From: a virus
Virus record (IMG/VR): IMGVR_UViG_3300009706_000070
Span: 1-22,194 of that record
DNA: 22,194 nucleotides
Strand: one strand, 5' to 3'
How positions within the stretch are numbered: position 1 is the first letter of the stretch; each line of letters starts with the position of its first letter. Position numbers and translations under genes: made by a program. The notes under the pieces were generated by a model. That model did no database searches. It saw nothing but the letters and a program-made list of their open reading frames with translations, and was not told the origin of the DNA. Shown here piece by piece: positions 14,668-22,194 of the stretch.

Positions 14668-14735
14668 GCTATCTTAACGTTATTATATCTGAATATCAAG
14701 ACGAACAGCGTAGAGAACGTGTTAAATTTAAATAG
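14257..14735 (+). CDS. Tail assembly chaperone, frameshifted long form (GT-like, 159 aa)
   Basis: Read frame 0 from 14257 to the TTA at 14536-14538 (94 residues), slip back one base, and continue from 14538 to TAG at 14733-14735 (65 more residues). The extension runs SEIFGRVGGDFRGAG, then YSRGTGNIYYFFAREYGW, then TKDQVDSQPISYLNVIISEY and a basic end (QRRERVKFK). 'YYFFAREYGWTKDQVDSQPI' is the hallmark of T-type extensions (a short helix, 'GW....i...p...l', then a helix), which link chaperone to tube protein. No ATG exists in the -1 frame before this motif, so frameshifting is the simplest way to make it. The only GTG is at 14556. Confidence 0.82.
14512..14538 (+). promoter_or_regulatory. Programmed -1 frameshift signal
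   Basis: The heptamer C CCT TTA (14532-14538) fits X XXY YYZ exactly in the zero frame, so Pro and Leu tRNAs can re-pair on CCC and TTT. AAGGAGGT (14512-14519), a near-perfect anti-rRNA sequence inside the coding region, ends 12 nt before the heptamer, a distance like the stimulatory element of bacterial dnaX. I could not fold the downstream RNA. Confidence 0.75.
14726..14733 (+). promoter_or_regulatory. TATA box for the tape measure gene
   Basis: ATTTAAAT centred 26.5 bp upstream of the ATG at 14756. It lies inside the last codons of the frameshifted chaperone reading frame. Confidence 0.5.
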
Positions 14736-14755
14736 ATCTAGTTATTATAATATAT

Positions 14756-16564
14756 ATGAGTGCTGAAGGATTAATAGATATACCTAACCTTAAAGAGGCA
14801 CTAAAAATTCAAAAAGAATTTTTGGAATCCTCAGTTAAAATTAGATCAGCAGAACAAAGAGGTAATTTGGCAATGGATCATGCTTTGAAAGGTCAAAGAA
14901 AGGCTATGAATCTTATGACTAGACAATTCTCAGGTGGTGGAGTGCTTGGACAAGCAATGAATATGTTACAACAAGTAGGTGGAATGGGGTTACAAAACAT
15001 GCAAGATAAATCTAATCTTCGTGATAAAGTAAAAAGTGGAAAAGCAACTGATGCAGAAAAATCACAATTTAGTATGTTATCACAATCAAAATCTACAGGT
15101 ATATTTGAAAAATTAGATAAGATATTTGATAAATCATTTGGTGGTAATTCTAGATGGAATAAAATGTTTGCAGGCAAAGGTAAAATGGCAGCAGGTGGAA
15201 TGGCATTGGGTGCAGCAGGTGCAGGTGTGGGGTTAGCTTCTAAAATTATTGATTCATCTCCTTTAATGCAACAGATGATGAAATTACTTAACTTTGGTAT
15301 TATGCTTATACTTAGACCTATAGGTGACTTTTTCGGTATGCTCATGCGACCAATTTTAATAATGTTGTTACGAAAGTTTATCATACCATTCTATCAAACT
15401 GTATATCCTGTATTTCTTTCATGGGCAAGAGATATTAATGAAATTACTGAAGCTATAACTGGAGGAAACGATAGTATTAATAAAACTATTATAGACACAG
15501 GTAAAGTAGCAGTAGCCACTACTGGTACAGGATTAACTGCTATAACATCACTTCTCAAACCTAAAGAAATAGCTAAAATACCTGCATTAGCAGAGAATGT
15601 ACTTAACCCAAGGAATTTACCAGCAGTTGCAGGTAAAACTCCACCTGAATTGGAAAAATTAAAAAACATTGCAAAAACTCTTGACCCCGTTATTAAAAAG
15701 AGTGATAAAATGGTTAACATTGCATTAAAAACAACTAAAGCAATTAATATGGTTGCAACAGCTCCAATCAAAATTGCAGAAAAAGCAATTACTAAAATGG
15801 CAATACCAGTAGCTAAAGCAGCAATAGATGTAAATAAAGGAATAATGAATCTTGCAACAGGAGGATTGAGTGGTAAAGTAGATAAAAGAGTAGGGAAAGT
15901 AAGTAATAAATTAGGTGGAGCAGCAAAAACTACATTAGGTAAAGCAACTAAACCTGTTACGGAAATTTTAGCAAGAGTAGGGGTTAAAACAGGAGCTAAA
16001 ATTGCAGGAAAAACGGCTGCTAAATTTATACCTATTGTTGGACAGGCATTATTGGCAGTAGATGCAGCAGGATCTCTTATGAAACAATTTGCACCTGAAC
16101 AATATGAAGGTGTGAGAAAAGGTGCACAAGGACTTGGTAGTTTGTTAGGTGATAAAGATCATGTTTATACAGAAGGTATTTTAGACTTTTTAGGATTTGG
16201 TGAAAAATCAACTGCTGAACAACTCGTAGGAGGTGCAGGTTGGTTATCAGATAAGGTATCAGGTACAAACAGAGCTGAAGGAGAAGGAGCATTTGGTCAA
16301 GGTGGAGGTTGGTTTGGAATGGCTAATGGAGGAATGATTAGAGAACCAATTAAAGGTGTAGGTAAATCAGGTCAGAAATATAAGTTTGGTGAACGAGGTT
16401 CAGAAGCAGTAATTCCTATGGATAGAATGAGAGGAGGTGGTTCAGGCGTAACAGTAAACGTAACAGTTAATGGTAGCATATACTCAGATAGAGATATGCT
16501 TCAATTCCAAAGAACAATAATGAAAGCAATAGAGACAAGTAGTACGAGGAAGGCTAAACTATGA
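14756..16564 (+). CDS. Tail tape measure protein
   Basis: 602 aa. It sets tail length and lies inside the tube. It starts with helices (residues 1-60), then a Met/Gly/Gln-rich part, a strongly hydrophobic region at about 170-222 (LLNFGIMLILRPIGDFFGML and RPILIMLLRKFIIPF), then Ala/Lys/Thr-rich helices to about 440. The C-terminus has the classic 'GGMIREPIKGVGKSGQKYKF' and 'GERGSEAVIPMDRMRGGGSG' motif followed by VTVNVTVNGSIYSDRDM. At roughly 0.15 nm per residue, the tail would be about 90 nm; this is an estimate. The stop overlaps the next start (ATGA). The hydrophobic segments could insert into the host membrane at infection. Confidence 0.9.
   Translation: MSAEGLIDIPNLKEALKIQKEFLESSVKIRSAEQRGNLAMDHALKGQRKAMNLMTRQFSGGGVLGQAMNMLQQVGGMGLQNMQDKSNLRDKVKSGKATDAEKSQFSMLSQSKSTGIFEKLDKIFDKSFGGNSRWNKMFAGKGKMAAGGMALGAAGAGVGLASKIIDSSPLMQQMMKLLNFGIMLILRPIGDFFGMLMRPILIMLLRKFIIPFYQTVYPVFLSWARDINEITEAITGGNDSINKTIIDTGKVAVATTGTGLTAITSLLKPKEIAKIPALAENVLNPRNLPAVAGKTPPELEKLKNIAKTLDPVIKKSDKMVNIALKTTKAINMVATAPIKIAEKAITKMAIPVAKAAIDVNKGIMNLATGGLSGKVDKRVGKVSNKLGGAAKTTLGKATKPVTEILARVGVKTGAKIAGKTAAKFIPIVGQALLAVDAAGSLMKQFAPEQYEGVRKGAQGLGSLLGDKDHVYTEGILDFLGFGEKSTAEQLVGGAGWLSDKVSGTNRAEGEGAFGQGGGWFGMANGGMIREPIKGVGKSGQKYKFGERGSEAVIPMDRMRGGGSGVTVNVTVNGSIYSDRDMLQFQRTIMKAIETSSTRKAKL
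16546..16553 (+). promoter_or_regulatory. Shine-Dalgarno-like site of the distal tail gene
   Basis: GAGGAAGG, 7 nt before the ATG at 16561, within the end of the tape measure gene. It supports coupled translation across the ATGA overlap. Confidence 0.55.
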
Positions 16565-17514
16565 CTGGTATAGAAATACAGTTGTACAAAGTACACCCTG
16601 AATTATATACAAAAACAACTGATGAAGCTGAAGATAAACATAGAATAGATAAATTTGTAGCCAAGACATTTGAGTCTATAGGAATAGATTTAAACACACC
16701 TATATCACCTATGCCTTTACCTGAAGATAGATCAACAGAAAACATATTGGTAAAAATGGAAGGTAACTCACAACAGGTAAGATTTAGTTGTAGGTTTGAT
16801 GGTGATTTAGTTGAATTAAGTTATGTAGAAGATATAATTGAAGTATTAACACAGGCAGGACAATTAAATGTAGATAATAGATCTGCACTAGATATAACAG
16901 CAACACCATCGTTAGGATCAACTTATACTTATATTCCAGAAACTACTACTACAGATAACATATCATTAGTACAATTATTTTTAAATAATTTTGAATCTAG
17001 ATCCATAACTGATTCTTTTGTATTGAGAATAGTTGATAAAGCAGCACTTCCAGCAGATGATAAGATTTTATTTACAGGTGGAGGATCAATTCAATCAATT
17101 AGTACATCTACAGATTCAGCCTCTCCTGTAGTTTGGAATGTTAATGTAGACTTTTTAATAGGAAAAGTAATATCAATTTATGATGCTGATGTTCCTGAAG
17201 AGGTAACAGGATTAGAAGTAAGTAGAGGAGATGCATCAGGAAAAATAATGTTTAGATGGAGTCCTCCTGCAAGAGAAGGTGGATCTGCAGTTATTAAATA
17301 TACATTCGTTTGGCAAAAAACATTAGAAGGTGTATGGAATGGTGAAAATTCTATTTTAGCCTCAGCTTGTCCTGCCACTGTACCTTCAAATGAGACTAAA
17401 TTTCTATATCAACTATCAGCTTTACCAACAGGTCAAGATTATAAAGTATATATGATTGCTGAAAACACTTCAGGTGCAGGTGCAATATCACAAGTTGTTA
17501 GGGTTACTTTATGA
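16561..17514 (+). CDS. Distal tail protein with C-terminal FN3 domain (317 aa)
   Basis: Joined to the tape measure gene by an ATGA overlap and to the hub gene by another, so it is part of the tail-tip operon. Residues 1-210 are beta-rich and of distal-tail type (MTGIEIQLYK..., 'VRFSCRFDGDLVELSYVEDI', 'FLNNFESRSITDSFVLRIVD'). Residues about 211-317 form a fibronectin type III domain: VPEEVTGLEVSRGDASGKIM, then FRWSPPAREGGSAVIKYTF, then 'YKVYMIAENTSGAG' and a final VVRVTL strand. FN3 domains are common on virion surfaces, where they may bind host glycans or proteins. The protein should form the ring between tube and hub. Confidence 0.7.
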   Translation: MTGIEIQLYKVHPELYTKTTDEAEDKHRIDKFVAKTFESIGIDLNTPISPMPLPEDRSTENILVKMEGNSQQVRFSCRFDGDLVELSYVEDIIEVLTQAGQLNVDNRSALDITATPSLGSTYTYIPETTTTDNISLVQLFLNNFESRSITDSFVLRIVDKAALPADDKILFTGGGSIQSISTSTDSASPVVWNVNVDFLIGKVISIYDADVPEEVTGLEVSRGDASGKIMFRWSPPAREGGSAVIKYTFVWQKTLEGVWNGENSILASACPATVPSNETKFLYQLSALPTGQDYKVYMIAENTSGAGAISQVVRVTL

Positions 17515-19433
17515 GATCCTTTGCTAAACTTTTAAAAGAAAATACTCAGGGTGTTGGTGCAGCAGCACGTCAAGTAACATCTGTTGTTCCTATGGATCAT
17601 GCAGAAGTATCAAGAGATGGTTTAAGAGCCGTTGACTCTGGTGTATTCAAAGTTCCTTCAAGAATAGAATCAAACATAGGAGATGAATATAAATACATAC
17701 AGGACGTAGCAGATGCAACACATTTGAGAGGTGCTTATTTGTTTCAAGGTTCATGTCTTGACGAAAGTGGATATAACAATGATCCTAGAGATCAAACAAG
17801 TACTTCTACAGGTGAGAGTGGATTTACAGATTATGATGGATTGGATTACACTTTAAATACAACTGCAAATAATAAATTCAAAGGAATTTATGGTGCAACT
17901 GTAGCAAGTAATGCTAAAGGTGCTATTATTGAAAACAAGTTTCTTAAAGACGGCACTACAAATGTTTTTGATTTCTCAGGAGATTTTGATATATTTTGTT
18001 GGGTTACTGCACCTGCTTCAGGTGGTGCAGGTACTATATTTTCAAAAAGAAATAGTGCTACTGAGGGTATAGAAATATCATTAAGTAGAGATACTTCCAC
18101 AAGCCCTGATTCGTTTAAAGCTATAGGATATTTCCATACTACTAATGCAGGTAACAGTGAATCATCTATCAATTCAGGTTCATCTAGAATTACTTATGGT
18201 GAATCAGCTCTTGTAAGATTTCAAAGAAAAGGTAAAACATTTAATTTATGGTTAGTCAATGGATCAGAATCTACTCCATTTGGAGGAGCACCTAATGGAA
18301 CTTATACTGCACCTGCAGCATATCCAAAAACTACAGGATCTTTCTCAGTTCCGACTGACGCAGTTATAGGATCAAAAGCCCAATTATTTAGTGGCAACGA
18401 AGTCACTGCTACAACTAATGACGTTGGAGGTTACATATACTCCATAAGAATATATTCTAATGTACTTGATAAACACAGTGCTAATCAAATATTTGCATCA
18501 AGACCTATACCTTTGATCATGAAACTTGCAGGATCATTATACAAGATGGAGTCTAGTATAGATCAAAAGAAACTATATGTAAAAGGATTTGGTAAAGTCA
18601 TAATAGACTCAGTAATAAGTAATATAATATTAGATGGTACTGTTGCTGATGGTGAATGGTATAACCCATCTACCCATACAAGATCTGGTGTAAATTTCAC
18701 AAATTGTTCCTCTGTAGAAATTATAAGAGCAATATTTGCTCACCTTAATCGAACACTTACAGATTCACCTACTTTTACATTGAGTGTAAGAGATCTAACT
18801 TCAACATCAAATTCAATAAACTCTTACGCATCAACAGGTAATTTCTTAGAAATTATTGATCAGTTAATGACCATAGTAGATAAGTCATTTTATGTATCAC
18901 CAAGAGGTAAATGTATTATAGAAGAACCTAACATTGATTTAACTTCTACATTGAAATTTGGTAAAATGTATGATATAAGTGCTGATGGATTTGATGACAC
19001 TACAACTGTCAATGATTTGTATGTGTCAACTAGAATAACAGGAACCTTTAATATAATACATAGAGTAGATACAGATTCTATTGATCTTATAGGACTATAT
19101 TCAAAAAGAATATTTGTCCCACAAATTACTGATGGGGCTGCAGCAGGTACATTTGGAACTAATTTTATTGCATTACATGCAGATATAAATTCTAGATATA
19201 CCATAAAAGCACCATTTTTAATAGATTTTATTAGAGAGAATTTCAGGGTAAAGGTAACAAATACCACTAAAAATCTTGATGTGAATACTACAATAAAATC
19301 AATAACTTGGACTTACCCAGAAGGTAAAACAACCATAGAGACAGGTGACTTCCTATTGGACGCATTTGATATTGAAAAGACTTCAGCAGAGGCAATCAGT
19401 AACTTAGTCACAGATACCAATTTGAACCCATAA
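17511..19433 (+). CDS. Tail hub (baseplate) protein with inserted LamG-like domain (640 aa)
   Basis: The C-terminal part (about residues 335-625) has the look of a tail hub: 'FLEIIDQLMTIVDKSFYVSP' with RGKCIIEEP, later FRVKVTNTTKNLDVNTTIKS and ITWTYPEGKTTIETGD. The middle (about 72-330) resembles a LamG/concanavalin-like lectin: LRGAYLFQGSCLDESGYNND near its start and 'GGYIYSIRIYSNVLDKHSAN' at its end, the usual opening and closing motifs. Residues 1-70 (RSFAKLLKENTQ...) may belong to the hub. A glycan-binding domain on the tail tip would fit receptor recognition. The start overlaps the previous stop (ATGA). Confidence 0.7.
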   Translation: MRSFAKLLKENTQGVGAAARQVTSVVPMDHAEVSRDGLRAVDSGVFKVPSRIESNIGDEYKYIQDVADATHLRGAYLFQGSCLDESGYNNDPRDQTSTSTGESGFTDYDGLDYTLNTTANNKFKGIYGATVASNAKGAIIENKFLKDGTTNVFDFSGDFDIFCWVTAPASGGAGTIFSKRNSATEGIEISLSRDTSTSPDSFKAIGYFHTTNAGNSESSINSGSSRITYGESALVRFQRKGKTFNLWLVNGSESTPFGGAPNGTYTAPAAYPKTTGSFSVPTDAVIGSKAQLFSGNEVTATTNDVGGYIYSIRIYSNVLDKHSANQIFASRPIPLIMKLAGSLYKMESSIDQKKLYVKGFGKVIIDSVISNIILDGTVADGEWYNPSTHTRSGVNFTNCSSVEIIRAIFAHLNRTLTDSPTFTLSVRDLTSTSNSINSYASTGNFLEIIDQLMTIVDKSFYVSPRGKCIIEEPNIDLTSTLKFGKMYDISADGFDDTTTVNDLYVSTRITGTFNIIHRVDTDSIDLIGLYSKRIFVPQITDGAAAGTFGTNFIALHADINSRYTIKAPFLIDFIRENFRVKVTNTTKNLDVNTTIKSITWTYPEGKTTIETGDFLLDAFDIEKTSAEAISNLVTDTNLNP

Positions 19434-19465
19434 TAAAGATTACTGCCTTATTCATAGACAATAAT

Positions 19466-19473
19466 ATTTAAAT
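19466..19473 (+). promoter_or_regulatory. TATA box for the 192-aa tail protein gene
   Basis: ATTTAAAT centred 26.5 bp upstream of the ATG at 19496. Confidence 0.5.
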
Positions 19474-19495
19474 ACTTCAATATTAAACATATTAC

Positions 19496-20074
19496 ATGTT
19501 AATTCACGGTAACGGCAAAGAACTTCCAACAGAAATAGATCCAAAAAATAATATTTGTTTAGTAGTCTCTCATCTAGACGGTTCAAAAGACTGGTGGTAT
19601 GGAGCAAACTTAGTCACTAATGACGGTGATATTTATTATGCTAAAAAAGCAGCAGGAGAAACACCAGCTTCTAATGAGGACTTTGGTGCTTCAGCATGTG
19701 TTTTACAAAACCCTTCAAGTGCAAACACAATAGCCAAGACTGATGCCTATGTTCAAGTAACTAATCCAATAGTTACATCAGGTGCAGTTAGAGGACTAAC
19801 AGCAACTTATCCATTAACCAATGATCAAGATTCCGATAACACAGGTGCTTCAGCAGATGCAATATCTTATAGATTTGATTGGGCAACCAACCAAATTGAT
19901 ACATCAGCAGGAAACCCAATTACAGGTGGAGCAATTTATGATGTTGGACAAACATCACCAGTAGCAGCAACCAAAATCTTAACACACTGGAACTTTACAT
20001 CACCTGCAACTTTCCATAAAACAAGCACCGATACACTAAAACTCTTCGTAAATCATACATTTAACGGAGTATAA
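19496..20074 (+). CDS. Putative minor tail protein (192 aa)
   Basis: Starts MLIHGNGKELPTEIDPKNNI. It is beta-rich, with many Thr, Ser, Ala and Asn residues, a DGSKDWWYGANLVTNDGDI segment near the N-terminus, and a C-terminus with 'THWNFTSPATFHKTSTDTLK' and LFVNHTFNGV that resembles the end of phage tail proteins with a single beta-sandwich. No known motif is recognised. Its place between hub and tail fibre genes, with its own TATA box, points to a tail-tip or fibre-attachment component. Confidence 0.6.
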   Translation: MLIHGNGKELPTEIDPKNNICLVVSHLDGSKDWWYGANLVTNDGDIYYAKKAAGETPASNEDFGASACVLQNPSSANTIAKTDAYVQVTNPIVTSGAVRGLTATYPLTNDQDSDNTGASADAISYRFDWATNQIDTSAGNPITGGAIYDVGQTSPVAATKILTHWNFTSPATFHKTSTDTLKLFVNHTFNGV

Positions 20075-20096
20075 CCCTTTGCCTAAAGGCTTATCT

Positions 20097-20243
20097 ATGG
20101 CAGGTATATTTAATTTGTTAGAAAGAATTAGTATGAAGTTTCCAACAGCAACAGGTGGATTAGATGACAAAGTCAGATTTGATGAGAAGATTAATTTTGT
20201 ATTAACAAAGGTTAATAACGATGAGATACGAGGTAATAACTGA
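20097..20243 (+). CDS. Small protein coupled to the tail fibre (48 aa)
   Basis: ATG 20097 to TGA 20241-20243. It begins MAGIFNLLERISMKFPTATG and ends NNDEIRGNN; it is mostly helical and has no cysteines. Its stop overlaps the ATG of the tail fibre gene by one base (TGATG), which argues that it is translated and coupled. Upstream there is only a weak TATA-like GTATAA and a short CCTTT/AAAGG hairpin (20076-20089). It could be a fibre chaperone or connector, but this is inference. Confidence 0.6.
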   Translation: MAGIFNLLERISMKFPTATGGLDDKVRFDEKINFVLTKVNNDEIRGNN

Positions 20244-22194
20244 TGGCACGTAAAGCAATCTATAAGCACGCAACAGAAGTCAATACATCTACTTATCCTG
20301 ATGATGGTTCTTCTCCAGTAGGAACTACTGAATGGAATGAAGATCCAGCACAACAGGGAATGTATGGTAACACACCTACAACATCAACAGTAACAATAGC
20401 CACAGGTGTATTAACTGTAACAGATTCAGTCACAGTGGCAGCAGCAGAAACAGGAACTTCAGATACTTTAGATAAATTAGCAATAACAAACACAAGTCAA
20501 TATGATTTGATATATCTTTTTGCAGATACAGGAGATACAATTACATTAACAAATACTTCAAGTTTAGCAGCATCAGGACAGGTACAAACTATTAGTGGTG
20601 CAGATGAAGTATTATCTACAACCAAACCTACAATCCTAATTAGAAAAGGAAGTTACTGGTATGGTTATGGTGGAGGAACTACAGCAGATGGATCAGTTAC
20701 AAATATCAAACTTGCAGATATGGCAGCAAATACAATTAAAGTTAGAGATTCAAGTTCAGCAGGAGTGCCATCAGATAAAGCAGTAGGAACTACTGAAATC
20801 CTTATAGGAGATGGAACAGGATTTACAGCAGCAGCACTTTCTGGAGATGCTACAATGACCAATGCAGGTGTAGTTAGTGTAGCAACATTAAATCAAAATA
20901 CAACAGGAAGTTCAGCAAGTTGTACAGGTAATTCTTCAACAGTAACAACCAATGCAAACTTAACAGGTGGAGTAACAAGTGTCGGTAATGCTGCCACAGT
21001 AGTAACCAACGCTAATCTTACAGGAGATGTAACAAGTGTAGGTAATGCAACTACAACCGTAACCAATGCAAACTTAACAGGAATTGTAACTTCAACAGGT
21101 AATGCTACAGCTATAGCAAACGGTGCTATCGCAACAGGTAAAATTTCAGGTTTTGATACTCAAGTACAAACAAGTAGACTAGATCAAATGGCTACAGCTA
21201 CAGCAGATGTAGCATTAGGATCACAAAAAATTACAGGATTAGCAGATGGTACAGCAGCACAGGACGCAGCAACTAAAAATCAAGTTGATGTAGCCCAAGC
21301 AGGATTAGACGCAAAAGATTCATGTAGAGTAGCAACTACTGCAAATATTACATTAAGTGGAGAACAAACTATCGATGGAGTAACAACTACAACAGATAGA
21401 GTTTTAGTTAAAAATCAAACAACAGGATCACAAAATGGTATCTATGTTTCAGCAAGTGGAGCATGGGCAAGATCAACTGATGCAGATGCAAGTGTAGAAG
21501 TAACAGCAGGTTTATACACTTTAATCACAGAAGGTACAACTTTAGCAGGTCAAGGATTTGTATTAACCACAGATGATCCAATTACAGTAGGCACTACAGC
21601 ATTAACTTTCTCACAATTCTCAGGAGTAGGAGATCTTGTAGGAGGAACAGGAATTACAAAGACTGGAAATTCAATAGCAGTAGATGCAAGTCAAACACAG
21701 ATCACATCAGTAGGAGCTCTTGGTACAGGTTCTATCACATCAGGATTTGGAGCTATCAATAATGGTTCATCAACAATTACAACCACTGGTGCAGTAGCAA
21801 CAGGTGCATTAACTGTAACAGGTACAATCACAGGTGCTTTAACTGGTAACGTAACAGGAGATGTAACAGGCTCATCAGGCAGTACAACTGGTAACGCTGC
21901 AACAGCAACTACAGCAACTACAGTAACAGATGATGCAATTACATTAGCAAAAATGGCATCAGGAACAGATGGTAATTTAATCACTTATGATACTAATGGA
22001 GATCCAGTAGCAGTAGCAACTGGAACAGCAACCCATGTATTAACTTCAAATGGAGCAGGAGCAGCACCAACATTCCAAGCAGCAGCAGGTGGATCAACAT
22101 TAGCATATACTCCGTTTGCAAATAATGCATCTACAACATACGCAGGAAATCAAACAGTATTCACTACAGTCGGTGTAGGAGAAAGAGATATTTA
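20243..22194 (+). CDS. Tail fibre protein, 3' end beyond the window
   Basis: Open from ATG 20243 to the window end with no stop (650 codons plus 2 bases). It begins MARKAIYKHATEVNTSTYPD. It is a low-complexity Thr/Ala/Gly/Ser protein with motifs shared by receptor-binding fibres of marine phages: FTAAALSGDATMTNAGVVSV, 'KITGLADGTAAQDAATKNQV', QNGIYVSASGAWARSTDADA, and 'ATHVLTSNGAGAAPTFQAAA'. A 19-residue repeat 'VTNANLTGxVTSxGNAxxx' occurs three times in tandem, with a degenerate fourth copy before it. It probably trimerises and binds the host surface. The end is truncated by the window, not by mutation. Confidence 0.85.
   Translation, partial: MARKAIYKHATEVNTSTYPDDGSSPVGTTEWNEDPAQQGMYGNTPTTSTVTIATGVLTVTDSVTVAAAETGTSDTLDKLAITNTSQYDLIYLFADTGDTITLTNTSSLAASGQVQTISGADEVLSTTKPTILIRKGSYWYGYGGGTTADGSVTNIKLADMAANTIKVRDSSSAGVPSDKAVGTTEILIGDGTGFTAAALSGDATMTNAGVVSVATLNQNTTGSSASCTGNSSTVTTNANLTGGVTSVGNAATVVTNANLTGDVTSVGNATTTVTNANLTGIVTSTGNATAIANGAIATGKISGFDTQVQTSRLDQMATATADVALGSQKITGLADGTAAQDAATKNQVDVAQAGLDAKDSCRVATTANITLSGEQTIDGVTTTTDRVLVKNQTTGSQNGIYVSASGAWARSTDADASVEVTAGLYTLITEGTTLAGQGFVLTTDDPITVGTTALTFSQFSGVGDLVGGTGITKTGNSIAVDASQTQITSVGALGTGSITSGFGAINNGSSTITTTGAVATGALTVTGTITGALTGNVTGDVTGSSGSTTGNAATATTATTVTDDAITLAKMASGTDGNLITYDTNGDPVAVATGTATHVLTSNGAGAAPTFQAAAGGSTLAYTPFANNASTTYAGNQTVFTTVGVGERDI
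20885..21115 (+). repeat. Tandem 57-bp repeats in the tail fibre gene
   Basis: Three clear units coding TTNANLTGGVTSVGNAATV (20945-21001), VTNANLTGDVTSVGNATTT (21002-21058) and VTNANLTGIVTSTGNATAI (21059-21115), preceded by a diverged unit (TLNQNTTGSSASCTGNSSTV, 20885-20944). Synonymous differences between units show that they are old enough to have drifted. Confidence 0.8.

Noticed and set aside
14893-15771. Long minus-strand frames inside the tape measure gene
   Set aside because: Hydrophobic shadow translations caused by the Ala/Gly/Lys-rich composition of the tape measure gene.
20076-20089. CCTTT-GCCT-AAAGG hairpin between two tail genes
   Set aside because: A five-pair stem with no T-tract after it; too weak to call a terminator.
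21691-21984. 97-aa minus-strand Val/Pro-rich frame in the tail fibre region, with similar ones at 20293-20862
   Set aside because: Antisense of the repetitive Thr/Gly/Ala coding sequence; the plus strand is open throughout and coherent.
1-22194. CRISPR array, tRNA, integrase, attachment site or terminase
   Set aside because: No direct-repeat/spacer pattern, cloverleaf, recombinase motif or Walker-type terminase reading frame was found in any part I read, so provirus status and packaging mode cannot be decided here.

Overview
This window is the structural (late) gene region of a head-tailed virus, or a provirus of one, that most likely infects an archaeon. A marine ammonia-oxidising archaeon (Nitrososphaerota/Thaumarchaeota) is the best guess. 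Seen directly: very AT-rich DNA, TATA boxes (TTTATAAA, TTTATATA, ATTTAAAT) centred about 24-27 bp upstream of most start codons with no room for a leader, and small cysteine-knuckle proteins of a style I associate with thaumarchaeal genomes. The host call is inference; no host gene or terminase is present to anchor it.

Layout. (a) 1-626: two small minus-strand genes and one tiny plus-strand gene, with face-to-face promoters between 471 and 506. (b) 692-3214: portal protein with two inserted cysteine clusters, then two coupled small proteins, the second with four CxxC knuckles. (c) 3211-3648: a lone minus-strand gene of unknown function that shares a bidirectional promoter with the next block. 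(d) 3719-4275: two small membrane proteins, the second holin-like. (e) 4341-8915: capsid assembly, namely an unusually long prohead protease with a disordered, zinc-ribbon-bearing tail, an acidic scaffold-like protein, and the HK97-fold major capsid protein. (f) 9010-9798: a secreted matrixin-like zinc metalloprotease. (g) 9831-13223: capsid decoration candidate, small beta protein, head-tail connector, gp10-like neck protein with a large insertion, and tail terminator. (h) 13254-16564: tail tube, tail-assembly chaperone with a convincing programmed -1 frameshift, and tape measure protein. (i) 16561-22194: distal-tail protein with an FN3 domain, tail hub with a LamG-like insertion, a further tail protein, a 48-aa protein and a long repetitive tail fibre cut by the window end.

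There is a tube gene but no sheath gene, so a non-contractile (siphovirus-like) tail is expected. The order portal, protease, capsid, connector, neck, terminator, tube, chaperone, tape measure, distal tail, hub, fibre is the classic one for tailed viruses. No integrase, polymerase, tRNA or CRISPR array is seen.

Most striking points: a CCCTTTA slippery heptamer with an upstream AAGGAGGT stimulator producing a G/GT chaperone pair; a cluster of four GTTAnnTAA(C/T) palindromic sites upstream of one promoter; a secreted metalloprotease inside the capsid operon, possibly acting on the host S-layer; and several core virion proteins enlarged by inserted domains. No gene-free stretch exceeds about 150 bases.
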